From: an uncultured Acidobacteriaceae bacterium
GTDB lineage: Bacteria; Acidobacteriota; Terriglobia; Terriglobales; Acidobacteriaceae
Direction of reading: 5' to 3'
DNA: 52,555 nucleotides
Assembly (NCBI GenBank): GCA_903904755.1
Contig: CAIVDV010000014.1
Coordinates: 1-52,555 of the forward strand
In this document: positions 27,872 to 36,847 of the stretch, piece by piece
How the letters are laid out: every line of letters begins with the position of its first letter
Numbering within the stretch: the first letter of the stretch is position 1
The notes under the pieces: model-generated
Database searches by the model: none
The model's input: the letters and a program-made list of their open reading frames with translations, nothing else
Told to the model about the DNA's origin: nothing
Translations under genes and position numbers: made by a program

Positions 27872-28672
27872 CTAGTTTTTCACCGCGCCGCGCATCGACC
27901 GCTGCCCATGCGACAGATCCTGCTCAGCCAGCATAAGCTGGAACGCCGGGCTCTCCTTGAGGGTTGCAAACTGCTTGTCCGCCAGGATTCGCTTGCCGTC
28001 GGTATAGCCTTCGTCAATGGACTTGCGGAGATAATCAATCGCCTTGTCCAGCCGGCCGGCCACCAGGAAACTGCGTGCCATGTAGTAGTTCATAGCGCCC
28101 AGTTGCTGCGGTGATGTTGGATCTCCCACCCGGTATGGGCTCACCCCATCGCAAACCTTGGGGTCCAGCTTCATCGCCGTCTGGTACCACTCCGCACCCT
28201 TGGCCAGCTTGTGCTCCACCATATACAGGGTGCCCAGATTCTTGGCGGCAATCGCCGAATTCGGGTTCAGCTTCAGAGCCTTCTTGTAGCTCCGCTCCGC
28301 GCTTCCGTAGCTATGCTGCGCATAGAAGACCGTGCCCAGGTTATTCCAAATTTCCGAGGCATGCCCATTCAGCTTCAAAGCCTGCTCGTAGACCTTCCGC
28401 GCATCATCCATCAAATACATCTGCTGGTCGGCGATTCCCAGCTTGTTGAGAACCGTCGAGCTTACCGGGGCCTGCTTGTAAGCCGCAATCGCGGCCTGGT
28501 AGCGCTGGTGCGCCATCAGCATGTCGCCTTCGGCTTCATACGACGGCAGGGGAGCCTGCACCGGGCCATCTCCCTGCGCCCAGATGCCCACCGTCACAAG
28601 GCACAAAGTGATACCACAGAGGCAACACAATCCTGCTTTGAGCCGACACAGCATCGCACGGTTGGTACCCAT
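27872..28672 (-). CDS. Secreted or lipid-facing TPR protein
   Basis: The 266-residue protein has an N-terminal signal or anchor helix (CCLCGITLCLVTVGIWAQ) followed by four or five tetratricopeptide repeats from about residue 45: YEAEGDMLMAHQRYQAAIAAY, EIWNNLGTVFYAQHSYGSAE, AAKNLGTLYMVEHKLAKGAEWY and YYMARSFLVAGRLDKAIDYL. TPRs mediate protein contacts; the partner is unknown. The ATG at 28672 has GGAGG seven bases upstream. A well-formed promoter with an inverted repeat sits about 100 bases upstream. Confidence 0.88.
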   Translation of the reverse strand: MGTNRAMLCRLKAGLCCLCGITLCLVTVGIWAQGDGPVQAPLPSYEAEGDMLMAHQRYQAAIAAYKQAPVSSTVLNKLGIADQQMYLMDDARKVYEQALKLNGHASEIWNNLGTVFYAQHSYGSAERSYKKALKLNPNSAIAAKNLGTLYMVEHKLAKGAEWYQTAMKLDPKVCDGVSPYRVGDPTSPQQLGAMNYYMARSFLVAGRLDKAIDYLRKSIDEGYTDGKRILADKQFATLKESPAFQLMLAEQDLSHGQRSMRGAVKN

Positions 28673-28756
28673 CGCAACACCTCCGCAGCGTCGTGAAAAG
28701 ACAAGGGGCGCTGGAAGACTGGCGGCCAGCCCTGAGGGGCAGAGCCGCTGACCGCG

Positions 28757-28780
28757 CAATCCTCATCACGCGGAGGATTG
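28757..28780 (-). promoter_or_regulatory. Inverted repeat overlapping the TPR-gene promoter
   Basis: CAATCCTC and GAGGATTG form perfect eight-base arms around an eight-base spacer. The arm at 28773-28780 overlaps the -10 hexamer, a position suited to a repressor site. It could also form a hairpin at the transcript start. Confidence 0.45.
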
Positions 28781-28805
28781 TGACACCAGGCCGTCCCCCA
28801 GTCAA
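28777..28805 (-). promoter_or_regulatory. Sigma-70-type promoter of the TPR gene
   Basis: On the minus strand TTGACT and CACAAT are separated by exactly 17 bases. The predicted start near 28770 gives a leader of about 98 bases. Confidence 0.6.
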
Positions 28806-28849
28806 GCGCATACGCCACAATGCGCCGCATATCGCGCCATTGCGGAAAA

Positions 28850-29266
28850 CTACGCCACTGGCTGTGCGCAATGGGCACAACGCCGGGCCGCAGCGGGAAT
28901 CTCGCTGAGGCACTCGCCGCACACCTTTGTGGCCGGGGGAGCAGGAGCGGGCTCTGTTCCCTTGAGCGACTTGGCCTTGTTCATCAGGTGATTCATTGGG
29001 GCAATGACGCCAAAGTAAATCACGCTGGCAATAATCAGGAAGTTCACCACCGCGTTGAGGAAGTTCCCAACCTTGATGTGCCCGCCATTGACGTTCAGGA
29101 TGATTGCGCTGAAGTCTGGTTTGCCCACCACGGCCGCGACCAGGGGGGTAATGACATCCCCCACCAGCGAACCAACGATAGCGTTGAAGGCCGCGCCAAG
29201 AATCACGGCAACGGCCAGGTCAATCACATTCCCGCGAAAGATAAACTCACGAAACCCTTTGAACAT
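28850..29266 (-). CDS. mscL: Large-conductance mechanosensitive channel with C-terminal zinc ribbon
   Basis: MscL is the inner-membrane emergency valve that opens under hypo-osmotic shock. The 138-residue product has the typical amphipathic N-terminus and first helix (FREFIFRGNVIDLAVAVILGAAF), the periplasmic loop and the second helix (FLNAVVNFLIIASVIYFGV). The usual charged C-terminal helix is followed by a Pro/Ala linker and CGEC-x10-CAHC, a four-cysteine zinc-ribbon-like element. AAGGAG precedes the ATG at 29266. Confidence 0.95.
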   Translation of the reverse strand: MFKGFREFIFRGNVIDLAVAVILGAAFNAIVGSLVGDVITPLVAAVVGKPDFSAIILNVNGGHIKVGNFLNAVVNFLIIASVIYFGVIAPMNHLMNKAKSLKGTEPAPAPPATKVCGECLSEIPAAARRCAHCAQPVA

Positions 29267-29309
29267 TTGCCATAACTCCTTGAGAACTTACCCGCTTGGG
29301 GACCAATCC

Positions 29310-29339
29310 ATACTACGTTGCCGCTCCCGCGCCGGTCGA
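29310..29339 (-). promoter_or_regulatory. Possible mscL promoter
   Basis: TCGACC and TAGTAT on the minus strand are 18 bases apart, about 45 bases upstream of the mscL ATG. The -10 is good and the -35 imperfect. Confidence 0.3.
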
Positions 29340-29360
29340 GGGGAAAGCTCTGCGGCAGAC

Positions 29361-29663
29361 TCACAATAGCTCCCCGGAATACGGCGCCAGCAACAAAAAG
29401 GCAATCATGAGCACAATCATCAGGTCCACGTAGACCATGAGCAGCACCGCGGCATGCAGCATGTTCCATCGCTTCTGCAGGCAGCGCGCCGTCTCCCAGG
29501 TTGCCCAGCAAGCTACGAGAAACGGCCCGACCAGCAGGAAGCTCTTGTGAATCTCAGGGAAACCCGAGATTGGAAAACTTACCCACAACGCGCCCAGTCC
29601 CAAAACCGTGGCGCGGACAAGGGATGTCCTGTGGAGATCGATCAGTCGGGGAAGCGGCTTCAC
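29361..29663 (-). CDS. Small membrane protein of unknown function
   Basis: I do not recognise the family. From the GTG at 29663 the product has 100 residues and three hydrophobic stretches (VLGLGALWVSFPISGF, FLLVGPFLVACWATWETA, VLLMVYVDLMIVLMIAFLLL). TAGATT lies seven bases before this GTG, matching the leaderless pattern seen elsewhere here. Another GTG at 29744 would add 27 basic residues. It lies upstream of mscL on the same strand with 94 bases between. Confidence 0.6.
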   Translation of the reverse strand: MKPLPRLIDLHRTSLVRATVLGLGALWVSFPISGFPEIHKSFLLVGPFLVACWATWETARCLQKRWNMLHAAVLLMVYVDLMIVLMIAFLLLAPYSGELL

Positions 29664-29989
29664 ACTTTCTAATCTAAGCCAACTCCGCTGGCCCGGTCCG
29701 TGCCTGTTCCGGTTGAGTTGGATGGAATTTTTCTCACGACGCACCCGGCGACTGACCCCACACGCTACAACTCAATGACAAAGGTGCCCCTCGGCCTGAC
29801 GCTCCGGGTGCCGCTTCGTCTCGCCTGCCAATCGGTTTAAAGCACTTCCAATCTTGCACTTGCAGGCAGCTTTCTCCGGGATTCTCCGTCCACGCCCGTC
29901 GCGGCCCTCAGCCGCGCCCCCGTGCCGCCGATACCTGCGTTAGAGACTCCTCACCTGCTCCAGCAGGCTCAGGGGCTTCCGAGGTACCC
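29664..29989. other. Intergenic region without a recognised gene
   Basis: This 326-base stretch separates the divergent small membrane protein and the NHL/MBG gene. Besides TAGATT at 29671-29676 it holds a short stem CCTGCT/AGCAGG near 29953-29966 and GAGG before the downstream ATG. I see no tRNA, riboswitch or ORF with homology. Confidence 0.5.
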
Positions 29990-31480
29990 ATGACGACCCA
30001 GCATCGTTTTCACCGACCACGCCTCCGGATTGTTCCTGCAATCTTCGCCGTCATCGTGCTTCTCATCCCGGTTGCCCTGCGTGCCCAGGTATCCCTCACC
30101 AGCACCCAGTTCCAGCTCCCCACCGGCACGCTCGCTCAGCCCTTTGGCATCGCCGTTGATGCTGCAGGCGACGTCTTTGTGGCCGACAGCGGCAACCATC
30201 GCATCCTGATGCTGCCCGCCGCTGGCGATTCCTACGCATCGCCGGTCGTTCTGGCCGCCGGCCTGGGCACCCCCGGGGCTCTCGCCATCGACACAGCCGG
30301 CAACCTCTTTTTTGCAGACACGGTCGGCAACACCGTCTCCAAGCTGCCCTTCAGCAATTCCGGTTATGGCCCCCCCACCGTTCTCGTCTCAGGCCTCAAC
30401 ACCCCCACCGGCCTGGCGATTGACATGTTTGACAGCCTCTTTGTCTCCGACAACTCCACCGGCAGAATCCTCTACTTCCCCAACTCCCCCTCAGGATACG
30501 GCGCCCCAACCGCAGTTGTATCGAATCTCAACAATCCCCAGGGGCTCTTCGTGGATGGCAACCGAAACCTCTATTTCACGGATTCGGTCACAAATTTCAT
30601 TCAGCGCTCGTCCTGGACGGGCATCGGCTATGGCCCCGTTCAGAAGGTGATCGCCGTGAAATCTCCCAACGCAGTCACGCTTGACGCCAACCAGAATCTC
30701 TACGCCGTATCTGCTGCCACCCATACCCTGACCTATTGCTGGTGGAGCGCCGGCCCCAAACGCTACGACTACTGCACCCCGCTGTCGCTCGCTTTCAGCG
30801 CGCCATCCGCCCTGGTTCTGGACCAGTCCGGCAATCCGTATATTGCAGACCCCGCGGCGAACGAGGCGGTTGAGCTCTCCACCGGCAACCTGGCCTTCCC
30901 GAATACCGACACTGGAAGCTCCAGCTCCAACTTCTCCTTCAACTTCAAAATCACAGGGGGAACCACCATCGGCGCGGTCACCCTCAACAACCCCATCGCG
31001 AGCATCCCGGAATTCGCTATCGAGCCGCAGAGCACCTGCGCCGCGAGCAACTACGCCGCCGCTTCCACCTGCTTTCTCTCGTTCACCTTCTCACCGGCCT
31101 CGCCGGGGCTGCGGGTAGCCACAGTTCAGGTGACAGACCCCACTGGGGCTCCCCTGATTACGCTCTTTCTTTCCGGCATCGGCAACGGAGCTATCCCCTT
31201 TTTCACCGATGCCGCCAAGGCCTATTTCGGCACCGACCTGGCCAGTCCCAGCGGCGTGGCCACCGACAACCAGGGAAACCTCTTCATCTCTGACACGGGC
31301 AACAACCGCGTCGTCGAAATCCCCTTCCAGACGGCCTTGCCCAGCCCCAGCAAACCCTGGCGCTCACCGGAATTGTGGAACCCATGGGCCTCCGGGTCGA
31401 CCCCACCGGCACCATGTATCTCACCTCCAGCGGCAACGACTCCGTCGTGCAGATTCCGAACGTCACCCAGGGCAATCTGA
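29990..31480 (+). CDS. NHL-repeat surface protein, N-terminal part (frameshifted)
   Basis: A signal peptide (IVPAIFAVIVLLIPVALRAQ) is followed by five to six NHL propeller blades with the recurring pattern GIAVDAAGDVFVADSGNHRI, VSKLPFSNSGYGPP and GLFVDGNRNLYFTDS. An ASH-like segment (NLAFPNTDTGSSSSNF) comes next, and then a second NHL run. The frame keeps family sequence to about VVEIPFQT (near 31330) and then becomes Ser/Pro-rich nonsense until the stop. The coherent continuation is one frame over, so this and the next entry are one gene broken by the equivalent of a one-base deletion near 31330-31350. GAGG precedes the ATG at 29990. Confidence 0.8.
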   Translation: MTTQHRFHRPRLRIVPAIFAVIVLLIPVALRAQVSLTSTQFQLPTGTLAQPFGIAVDAAGDVFVADSGNHRILMLPAAGDSYASPVVLAAGLGTPGALAIDTAGNLFFADTVGNTVSKLPFSNSGYGPPTVLVSGLNTPTGLAIDMFDSLFVSDNSTGRILYFPNSPSGYGAPTAVVSNLNNPQGLFVDGNRNLYFTDSVTNFIQRSSWTGIGYGPVQKVIAVKSPNAVTLDANQNLYAVSAATHTLTYCWWSAGPKRYDYCTPLSLAFSAPSALVLDQSGNPYIADPAANEAVELSTGNLAFPNTDTGSSSSNFSFNFKITGGTTIGAVTLNNPIASIPEFAIEPQSTCAASNYAAASTCFLSFTFSPASPGLRVATVQVTDPTGAPLITLFLSGIGNGAIPFFTDAAKAYFGTDLASPSGVATDNQGNLFISDTGNNRVVEIPFQTALPSPSKPWRSPELWNPWASGSTPPAPCISPPAATTPSCRFRTSPRAI

Positions 31481-34400
31481 TGCAGAACCGGTTGAACGCG
31501 GGCTACATCGGCCCCTCAGATCTTGCGCTTGACCGCTGGGGTGACCTTTACGCATCCAGCACCTATGCGCAACGCATCATCCGCAGCCACTGGAATGGAA
31601 AGTACTTCGACAAACTCTCTCAGACCTATATCGGATTCACGGTCGGCGTCGCCGTCGATGCAAACGACTCCCTTTATTCCGTCAGCCCGTACTCCTCGTA
31701 TTTCCTGCGGATTCCGGACTCGCTCTCGCTGACCATTCCGCTGATTCTCTACGCCCAGCAACTCAATCAGCGCGTCTCCCCCGCAGCCATCGCCACCGAC
31801 GGCTTCGGCAATATCTTTCTGCTCGACTCCACAACAAACCGGCTCCTGCTTCTGCCCGCCACCGCCGGCGGTTATGGCTCCCCCATCGTTCTTGACAGTG
31901 ACCTCAACGCGCCGACCTCCCTTGCTCTGGACCCGCTCGGAAACATCTACGTTGCCGACACAGGCAACAACCGCATCGTCAAAATCATGCCCTCGATCCC
32001 CAACTCGCTGGCCTTTCAACCCACCTTCCTGAACCAGACCAGCACGGACAGCCCTGACCCGATTGCGCTTGTCAACCTTGGGAACCAGCCATTCACGCTC
32101 ACCTCGCTCAACTTCCCGCCAGACTTTCCCCAGCAACCGGCTGCTGGTGCCTGCGCCTCCGGCACGGTTCTCGCCCCCAGCACCTCCTGCGCCCTCGCAC
32201 CCGGGTTCGTTCCAACCCAGCCCGGCTCCCCTTTGCTGGAGTCCCTGACGCTCACGGAATCGGGCCCAGGCCTGCTCGCCAGCTCTCAATCCATCTCCGT
32301 CTCCGGCAATACCCTGGCGCAGTCTTCCCAATCGATCACGATCCAGCCCATTGCCAACCTCCAATACGGCACCTCACCTGTGGCCATCAGCGCGTCCGCC
32401 TCCTCCGGGCTTCCTGTCAAGGTCTTCGTTCTCAGCGGTCCCGGCGTCACCTGCGCCCACGGCACCCAACTCATCGTCACCGGCGCCGGGCTGATCACGC
32501 TGCAGGCCACCCAATCCGGCTCCGCGGTCTACTCTGCTGCTGCCCCGGTCATCTTCACCGTCTTCGTCACCCCGGCACAGCTCACCGTTACCGCCAATAA
32601 CCTGAGCCTGGTCTACGGCGCCCTGCCGGCCAATCTCCCCTTCACCATCACCGGCTATGTCAACAACGACGCAACCAACCACCCCTACACGGGCGCACCG
32701 CTCATCGTCACCACCGCAGTGCGCAACTCGCCGGTTGGCATCTATCCCATCACGGCCTCTGGCGGCACCCTCGCTTCCACCAAATACACCTTCACCTTCG
32801 CTCCCGCCACCCTTACCATTACTCCCGCTCCCCTTACCATTACTGCCCAGCCCAGTACCTCCACCTACGGCCACATCGCGCCTCCATTCAAATACACCAT
32901 CACAGGCCTTATCCCCGGAGACAGCCCATCGGTGCTCGGCGGAACCCCCTTTGTCGCCACCCTCGCGACTCCCGCCTCCCCGGTCGGCACGTATCCCATC
33001 CTCATCTTTGGCGGAGCACTTTCCTCCACCAACTACAACATCACCCTCGTACAATCCACCCTGACCATCACCCCTGCGGTTCTAACCGTTACACCCACAC
33101 CCCTTGCCGTCACCTACGGCCAGCCCCTTCCCGCGCTCACCTTCACAATCTCGGGCCTTCTGAACTCTGAACTCGCGCAGAACTCCATCACCGGCGCGCC
33201 CATCCTTTCCACCACCGCTGTGGCCCAGTCCACCCCCGGCACCTACCCCATCCAGGCTTCGCTTGGCTCGCTGGCCGCCTCCAACTACACCTTCGCCCTG
33301 CAGACGGGGACGCTCACCATCCAGAAGGCCCCGCTCACCGTCGTCCCGAATCCCGCCACGATGGTCTACGGCGCCACCGTTCCTGCTTTCTCCTACACCC
33401 TCAGCGGCTTCGTCTTTTCTGACACCGCCTCGGCTGTCACCGGCGCACCCCAGCTTCGCACCACTGCCTCAAACTTCTCCCCCACCGGCTCCTACCCCAT
33501 CACCGGGGCCCCCGGCTCCCTGGCCTCAGCCAACTACACGTTCACGTTTGCGCCTGCCTCTCTCACCATCACCCCAGCGCTTCTGCTTGTTTCTGCCAAC
33601 CCCGCCGCCTCAACCTACGGCGCAAATCCCCCCTCGTTCCTGTGGTCCATCTCCGGCTTTGTCAACCGCGACTCCCGGACCTGCGTCTCCGGCTCCCCCA
33701 GCCTGACCACCAGCGCCAGCAGCGCCTCGCCTGTCGGCGCCTACGCCATCACCACCGGGCCTGGGACCCTGACTGCGCAAAACTACACCTTCGCGTTCCA
33801 GAACGGCACCCTCACGGTCAACCCCGCCGTCCTTACCGTCTCGGCCACCAACCTGAATTCGCCGTACGGCACACCCATCCGTCCACTGACCTGGGCCGTC
33901 TCCGGCTTTGTCAACGGTGACACCCTTTCTGCCATCACCGGGGGTCCCATGCTCTCCACCACCGCGCTCGCCCAATCTTCACCCGGCAGCTACCCCATCT
34001 CGATTGCAGCCGGCTCGCTGGCCGCCGCCAACTACACTTTTGCCCTGCAGGCCGGCAGTTACGGAATCCAGAAGGCCGTCCTCACCGTCACTCCCAATCC
34101 GGCCACCATGGTTTACGGCTCAGTCATTCCTGCCCTCACCTACACCATCTCCGGCTTTGCATTCAACGACTCTCAGGCAACTTCGGTCTCCGGCGCACCT
34201 CTGCTTCATGCCACCGGCACCGGCTATACCCCGGTAGGCAACTACATCATCACCTCTGCGGTCGGCTCGCTCGCTTCAGCAAACTACACTTTCGCCTTCG
34301 CTTCCGCTCCGTTCACCGTCACTCCAGCGCAGCTTCTCGTAACTGCCAACCCGCTTTCCACTACCTACGGCGCCAGCACTCCCGCCCTCACCTATGCAAT

Positions 34401-35619
34401 CACCGGCTTCGTCAACCGCGAGTGCCGCTCAGCCATTGCGGGGGCACCCATCCTCTCCACAACTGCCACCAGCGCCTCGCCCGCGGGCAGCTACCCGATC
34501 ACCGCCGCTCTCGGCACCCTCTCGGCGCAGAACTATGTCTTCACTCTCCAGAACGCCACCCTCTCCATCAACCCCGCGAGCCTTGTGGTGAAGGGCGGCT
34601 CCGCCCAGTCGCTCTACGGTTCTGCCCCGCCACCGCTGCCGTACCAGATCTCCGGCTTCGTCAACGGCGATACCCTTGCCGCCATCTCCGGGCAACCCGC
34701 CGCCTTTACCACCGCCACCGCCACCTCGCCAGCCGGGAAATATCCCTACAACCTCGCCCCTGGAACCCTCACCGCGGCCAACTACACGTTCAGCTTCCAG
34801 CCCGGCTCCCTCACCATTGGCATGGCAACGCTGGTGGTCTCAGCGCAGAGCGCCACCGCTGTCTACGGCGCCACCGTACCGGCACCCGCGTGGCAGTTCT
34901 CAGGATTCCTCAACGGAGACACCGCCGCCTCCCTGACCGGAAGCCCCAACTGCGTCACCAAGGCCAATCCCACCGCCGGCAGCTACCCCATCACCTGCTC
35001 CCTCGGAACCCTCTCCAGCCCCAACTACACCTTCACCTTCGCCCCAGGCACCCTCTCCATCACCCCGGCGCAGCTTCTCGTCACCGCCGTCAGCACCTCC
35101 ATTGTTTACGGCAGCGGAACCGCGCCCACGGCAACCACCGTCACCGGATTTGTCTACAATGACACTGCCGCCACGGCCATCACAGGCGCACCGAGCCTCA
35201 CCGCTATCCTGAATGGATCGGTCGGCTCCACGCCCATCGTTGTCTCCCAGGGAACTCTCGCTGCGGCCAACTACAGGTTCGCCTTCGCGCCCGGCGTGCT
35301 CACCATTACCCCGGCTCCGCTTACCCTCACGGCCGAAGACATCACGATGGTTCAGGGAGCATCCATGCCCGCGCTCACCTTCAGCGCCAAAGGTCTGGTG
35401 AACGGAGACACCCTCGCCACCGCCATCACAGGCGCTCCGGTGCTATCCACCACTGCCACGGCCACTTCCGCGCCCGGCGGCTACCTCATCAGCATCGCGC
35501 CCGGCACGGTCGGCTCGGCCAACTACACCCTCACCCTGGTCAACGGTACCTTCACCATCAACCAGCCCTCCAGCGCGCACCGCACGCCTCGCGGCATCTT
35601 TACGCTGTCGGACTCATAG
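31375..35619 (+). CDS. NHL/MBG-repeat surface protein, C-terminal part (frameshifted)
   Basis: Family sequence in this frame begins near 31350 ([19 protein letters not shown]), upstream of the first possible start at 31375, so it continues the preceding frame. It completes the second NHL propeller ([20 protein letters not shown]), then has an ASH-like domain, one Ig-like domain ([20 protein letters not shown]) and twelve MBG domains of about 83 residues each with the signature TYG-x-PALTYxITGF. It ends [16 protein letters not shown] with no sorting signal or anchor. Together the two parts would make about 1,870 residues, probably secreted or cell-surface. The stop overlaps the mtnA stop tail to tail. 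Confidence 0.8.
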   Translation: MEPMGLRVDPTGTMYLTSSGNDSVVQIPNVTQGNLMQNRLNAGYIGPSDLALDRWGDLYASSTYAQRIIRSHWNGKYFDKLSQTYIGFTVGVAVDANDSLYSVSPYSSYFLRIPDSLSLTIPLILYAQQLNQRVSPAAIATDGFGNIFLLDSTTNRLLLLPATAGGYGSPIVLDSDLNAPTSLALDPLGNIYVADTGNNRIVKIMPSIPNSLAFQPTFLNQTSTDSPDPIALVNLGNQPFTLTSLNFPPDFPQQPAAGACASGTVLAPSTSCALAPGFVPTQPGSPLLESLTLTESGPGLLASSQSISVSGNTLAQSSQSITIQPIANLQYGTSPVAISASASSGLPVKVFVLSGPGVTCAHGTQLIVTGAGLITLQATQSGSAVYSAAAPVIFTVFVTPAQLTVTANNLSLVYGALPANLPFTITGYVNNDATNHPYTGAPLIVTTAVRNSPVGIYPITASGGTLASTKYTFTFAPATLTITPAPLTITAQPSTSTYGHIAPPFKYTITGLIPGDSPSVLGGTPFVATLATPASPVGTYPILIFGGALSSTNYNITLVQSTLTITPAVLTVTPTPLAVTYGQPLPALTFTISGLLNSELAQNSITGAPILSTTAVAQSTPGTYPIQASLGSLAASNYTFALQTGTLTIQKAPLTVVPNPATMVYGATVPAFSYTLSGFVFSDTASAVTGAPQLRTTASNFSPTGSYPITGAPGSLASANYTFTFAPASLTITPALLLVSANPAASTYGANPPSFLWSISGFVNRDSRTCVSGSPSLTTSASSASPVGAYAITTGPGTLTAQNYTFAFQNGTLTVNPAVLTVSATNLNSPYGTPIRPLTWAVSGFVNGDTLSAITGGPMLSTTALAQSSPGSYPISIAAGSLAAANYTFALQAGSYGIQKAVLTVTPNPATMVYGSVIPALTYTISGFAFNDSQATSVSGAPLLHATGTGYTPVGNYIITSAVGSLASANYTFAFASAPFTVTPAQLLVTANPLSTTYGASTPALTYAITGFVNRECRSAIAGAPILSTTATSASPAGSYPITAALGTLSAQNYVFTLQNATLSINPASLVVKGGSAQSLYGSAPPPLPYQISGFVNGDTLAAISGQPAAFTTATATSPAGKYPYNLAPGTLTAANYTFSFQPGSLTIGMATLVVSAQSATAVYGATVPAPAWQFSGFLNGDTAASLTGSPNCVTKANPTAGSYPITCSLGTLSSPNYTFTFAPGTLSITPAQLLVTAVSTSIVYGSGTAPTATTVTGFVYNDTAATAITGAPSLTAILNGSVGSTPIVVSQGTLAAANYRFAFAPGVLTITPAPLTLTAEDITMVQGASMPALTFSAKGLVNGDTLATAITGAPVLSTTATATSAPGGYLISIAPGTVGSANYTLTLVNGTFTINQPSSAHRTPRGIFTLSDS
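32575..35568 (+). repeat. Twelve tandem MBG-domain repeats
   Basis: Twelve in-frame units of about 250 bases run without gaps. Each starts with (A)xLTVxxxP, contains YG and SGFVNGD-like turns, and ends NYTFxFxxGTLTI. Units 3-5, 6-8 and 9-11 form three higher-order blocks beginning at 33076, 33826 and 34576, spaced exactly 750 bases. Confidence 0.85.
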
Positions 35620-36646
35620 CCTCCAGCGACTGCTCGTACGGCGCACGCAGCACGCCCTTTTCCGTGATAATCGCCGTGACATACTTTGCCGGAGTGACGT
35701 CAAACGCCGGGTTGCAGATGCCCACCCCGTGCGGGGTCAACTGCTTCCCGCCGTGGTGCGTCACCTCCACCGCCGCGCGCTCCTCAATGGGAATCCCGTC
35801 ACCGGTCAGCGTCGCGCGGTCAATCGTCGACCACGGCGCTGCCACATAGAACGGAATCCCGTGCTCCCTGGCCAGCACCGCTACCCCGTAGGTGCCAATC
35901 TTGTTGGCTACGTCGCCATTGGCGGCAATGCGGTCAGCACCCACCACGACGGCCTGGATTCGCCCGGCGCGCATCAGGCTCGCTGCCATGTTGTCGCACA
36001 GCACCGTGGTATCAATGCCGTCGGCCATCAGTTCCCACGCCGTCAGCCGCGCCCCCTGCAGGAACGGCCGGGTCTCGTCGGCAAAGACATGCACCTTCTT
36101 GCCCCGCTCCACCGCGCCGCGAATTACACCCAGCGCCGTGCCGTAGCCGCAGGTCGCCAGCGCGCCGGCGTTGCAATGCGTTAACACACCACCCTCGTCC
36201 GGCATCAGCTCCGCGCCATACGCGCCCATCGCCTTGCAGGCCGCAATGTCTTCGTCGTACATTGCCAGCGACTCATCCACAAAGGCCTTCTTCACCGTGG
36301 CCAGATCCGCACCCTCGGCCTGCAGCCGCGCAAACAGCACCTTCATGCGGTCAATCGCCCAGAACAGGTTGACCGCCGTTGGCCGTGTTCCCGCCAGCAG
36401 TGCGCAAATCTGCACAAACTCGGGAGCAAATTCTTCGGTTGTCGCAGCCTTGGTCTCTTTTGCGCCGAGCGCCACGCCCATCGCGGCAGAGACGCCAATC
36501 GCCGGCGCACCCCGCACCACCATGGTCACAATAATCTCGGCAACCTGCTGGTAGCTGGTCGCGAGCACGTAGGTTTCTTCCAGTGGCAGCTTGGTCTGGT
36601 CAATAAACCGGACGCCTTCGTTGGTCCATTCAAGTGTAAGAATCAT
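35600..36646 (-). CDS. mtnA: S-methyl-5-thioribose-1-phosphate isomerase
   Basis: MtnA isomerises methylthioribose-1-phosphate to the ribulose form in methionine salvage. The 348-residue product starts [20 protein letters not shown], the family N-terminus, and contains [31 protein letters not shown] with the catalytic Cys, [19 protein letters not shown] and [17 protein letters not shown] with the catalytic Asp. An open extension to 36769 is rejected because it lacks homology. TAGACT lies eight bases before the ATG at 36646. No other methionine-salvage gene is adjacent. Confidence 0.95.
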   Translation of the reverse strand: MILTLEWTNEGVRFIDQTKLPLEETYVLATSYQQVAEIIVTMVVRGAPAIGVSAAMGVALGAKETKAATTEEFAPEFVQICALLAGTRPTAVNLFWAIDRMKVLFARLQAEGADLATVKKAFVDESLAMYDEDIAACKAMGAYGAELMPDEGGVLTHCNAGALATCGYGTALGVIRGAVERGKKVHVFADETRPFLQGARLTAWELMADGIDTTVLCDNMAASLMRAGRIQAVVVGADRIAANGDVANKIGTYGVAVLAREHGIPFYVAAPWSTIDRATLTGDGIPIEERAAVEVTHHGGKQLTPHGVGICNPAFDVTPAKYVTAIITEKGVLRAPYEQSLEAMSPTA

Positions 36647-36654
36647 CGCTTTCC

Positions 36655-36660
36655 AGTCTA
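36655..36660 (-). promoter_or_regulatory. Candidate -10 hexamer of a leaderless start (mtnA)
   Basis: TAGACT on the minus strand ends eight bases before the mtnA ATG. GGAAAG in between could act as a weak Shine-Dalgarno, so the leaderless reading is not certain. Confidence 0.35.
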
Positions 36661-36742
36661 TCCGCTTCCCCATTCCGGCAGGAAGCCCGAGCGTCGTTTC
36701 CGACCTGCTTCGGGCCCCCTGTCTGCGCTTCTTAGACCTTTC

Positions 36743-36754
36743 GGAAAATTTTCC
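36743..36754. promoter_or_regulatory. Palindrome between mtnA and the symporter gene
   Basis: GGAAAATTTTCC is a perfect 12-base palindrome, flanked by CTTTC and (one base offset) GAAAG, which extends the symmetry. It lies about 70 bases upstream of the predicted symporter transcription start and could bind a dimeric regulator. Confidence 0.35.
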
Positions 36755-36776
36755 TGAAAGCGTTTTCATTTTTCGC

Positions 36777-36806
36777 TGGACTATCCCCCCGCCCTGTGTC
36801 TAAAGT
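36777..36806 (+). promoter_or_regulatory. Possible promoter of the symporter operon
   Basis: TGGACT and TAAAGT are 18 bases apart and lie about 40 bases upstream of the symporter start codon. Confidence 0.4.
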
Positions 36807-36847
36807 GAATGGCGGCGTCTCGTCCGCGCCGCCTGGAGTCCTGAACC

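Noticed and set aside
29745-29989. Riboswitch upstream of the NHL/MBG gene
   Set aside because: I see only a small CCTGCT/AGCAGG stem and no conserved aptamer core.
31321-31380. Programmed -1 frameshift in the NHL/MBG gene
   Set aside because: No slippery heptamer or strong downstream structure is visible near the frame change; mutation or sequence error is simpler.
32575-35568. CRISPR-like or intergenic repeat array
   Set aside because: The repeats are in-frame coding units of about 250 bases encoding MBG domains, not short identical repeats with spacers.
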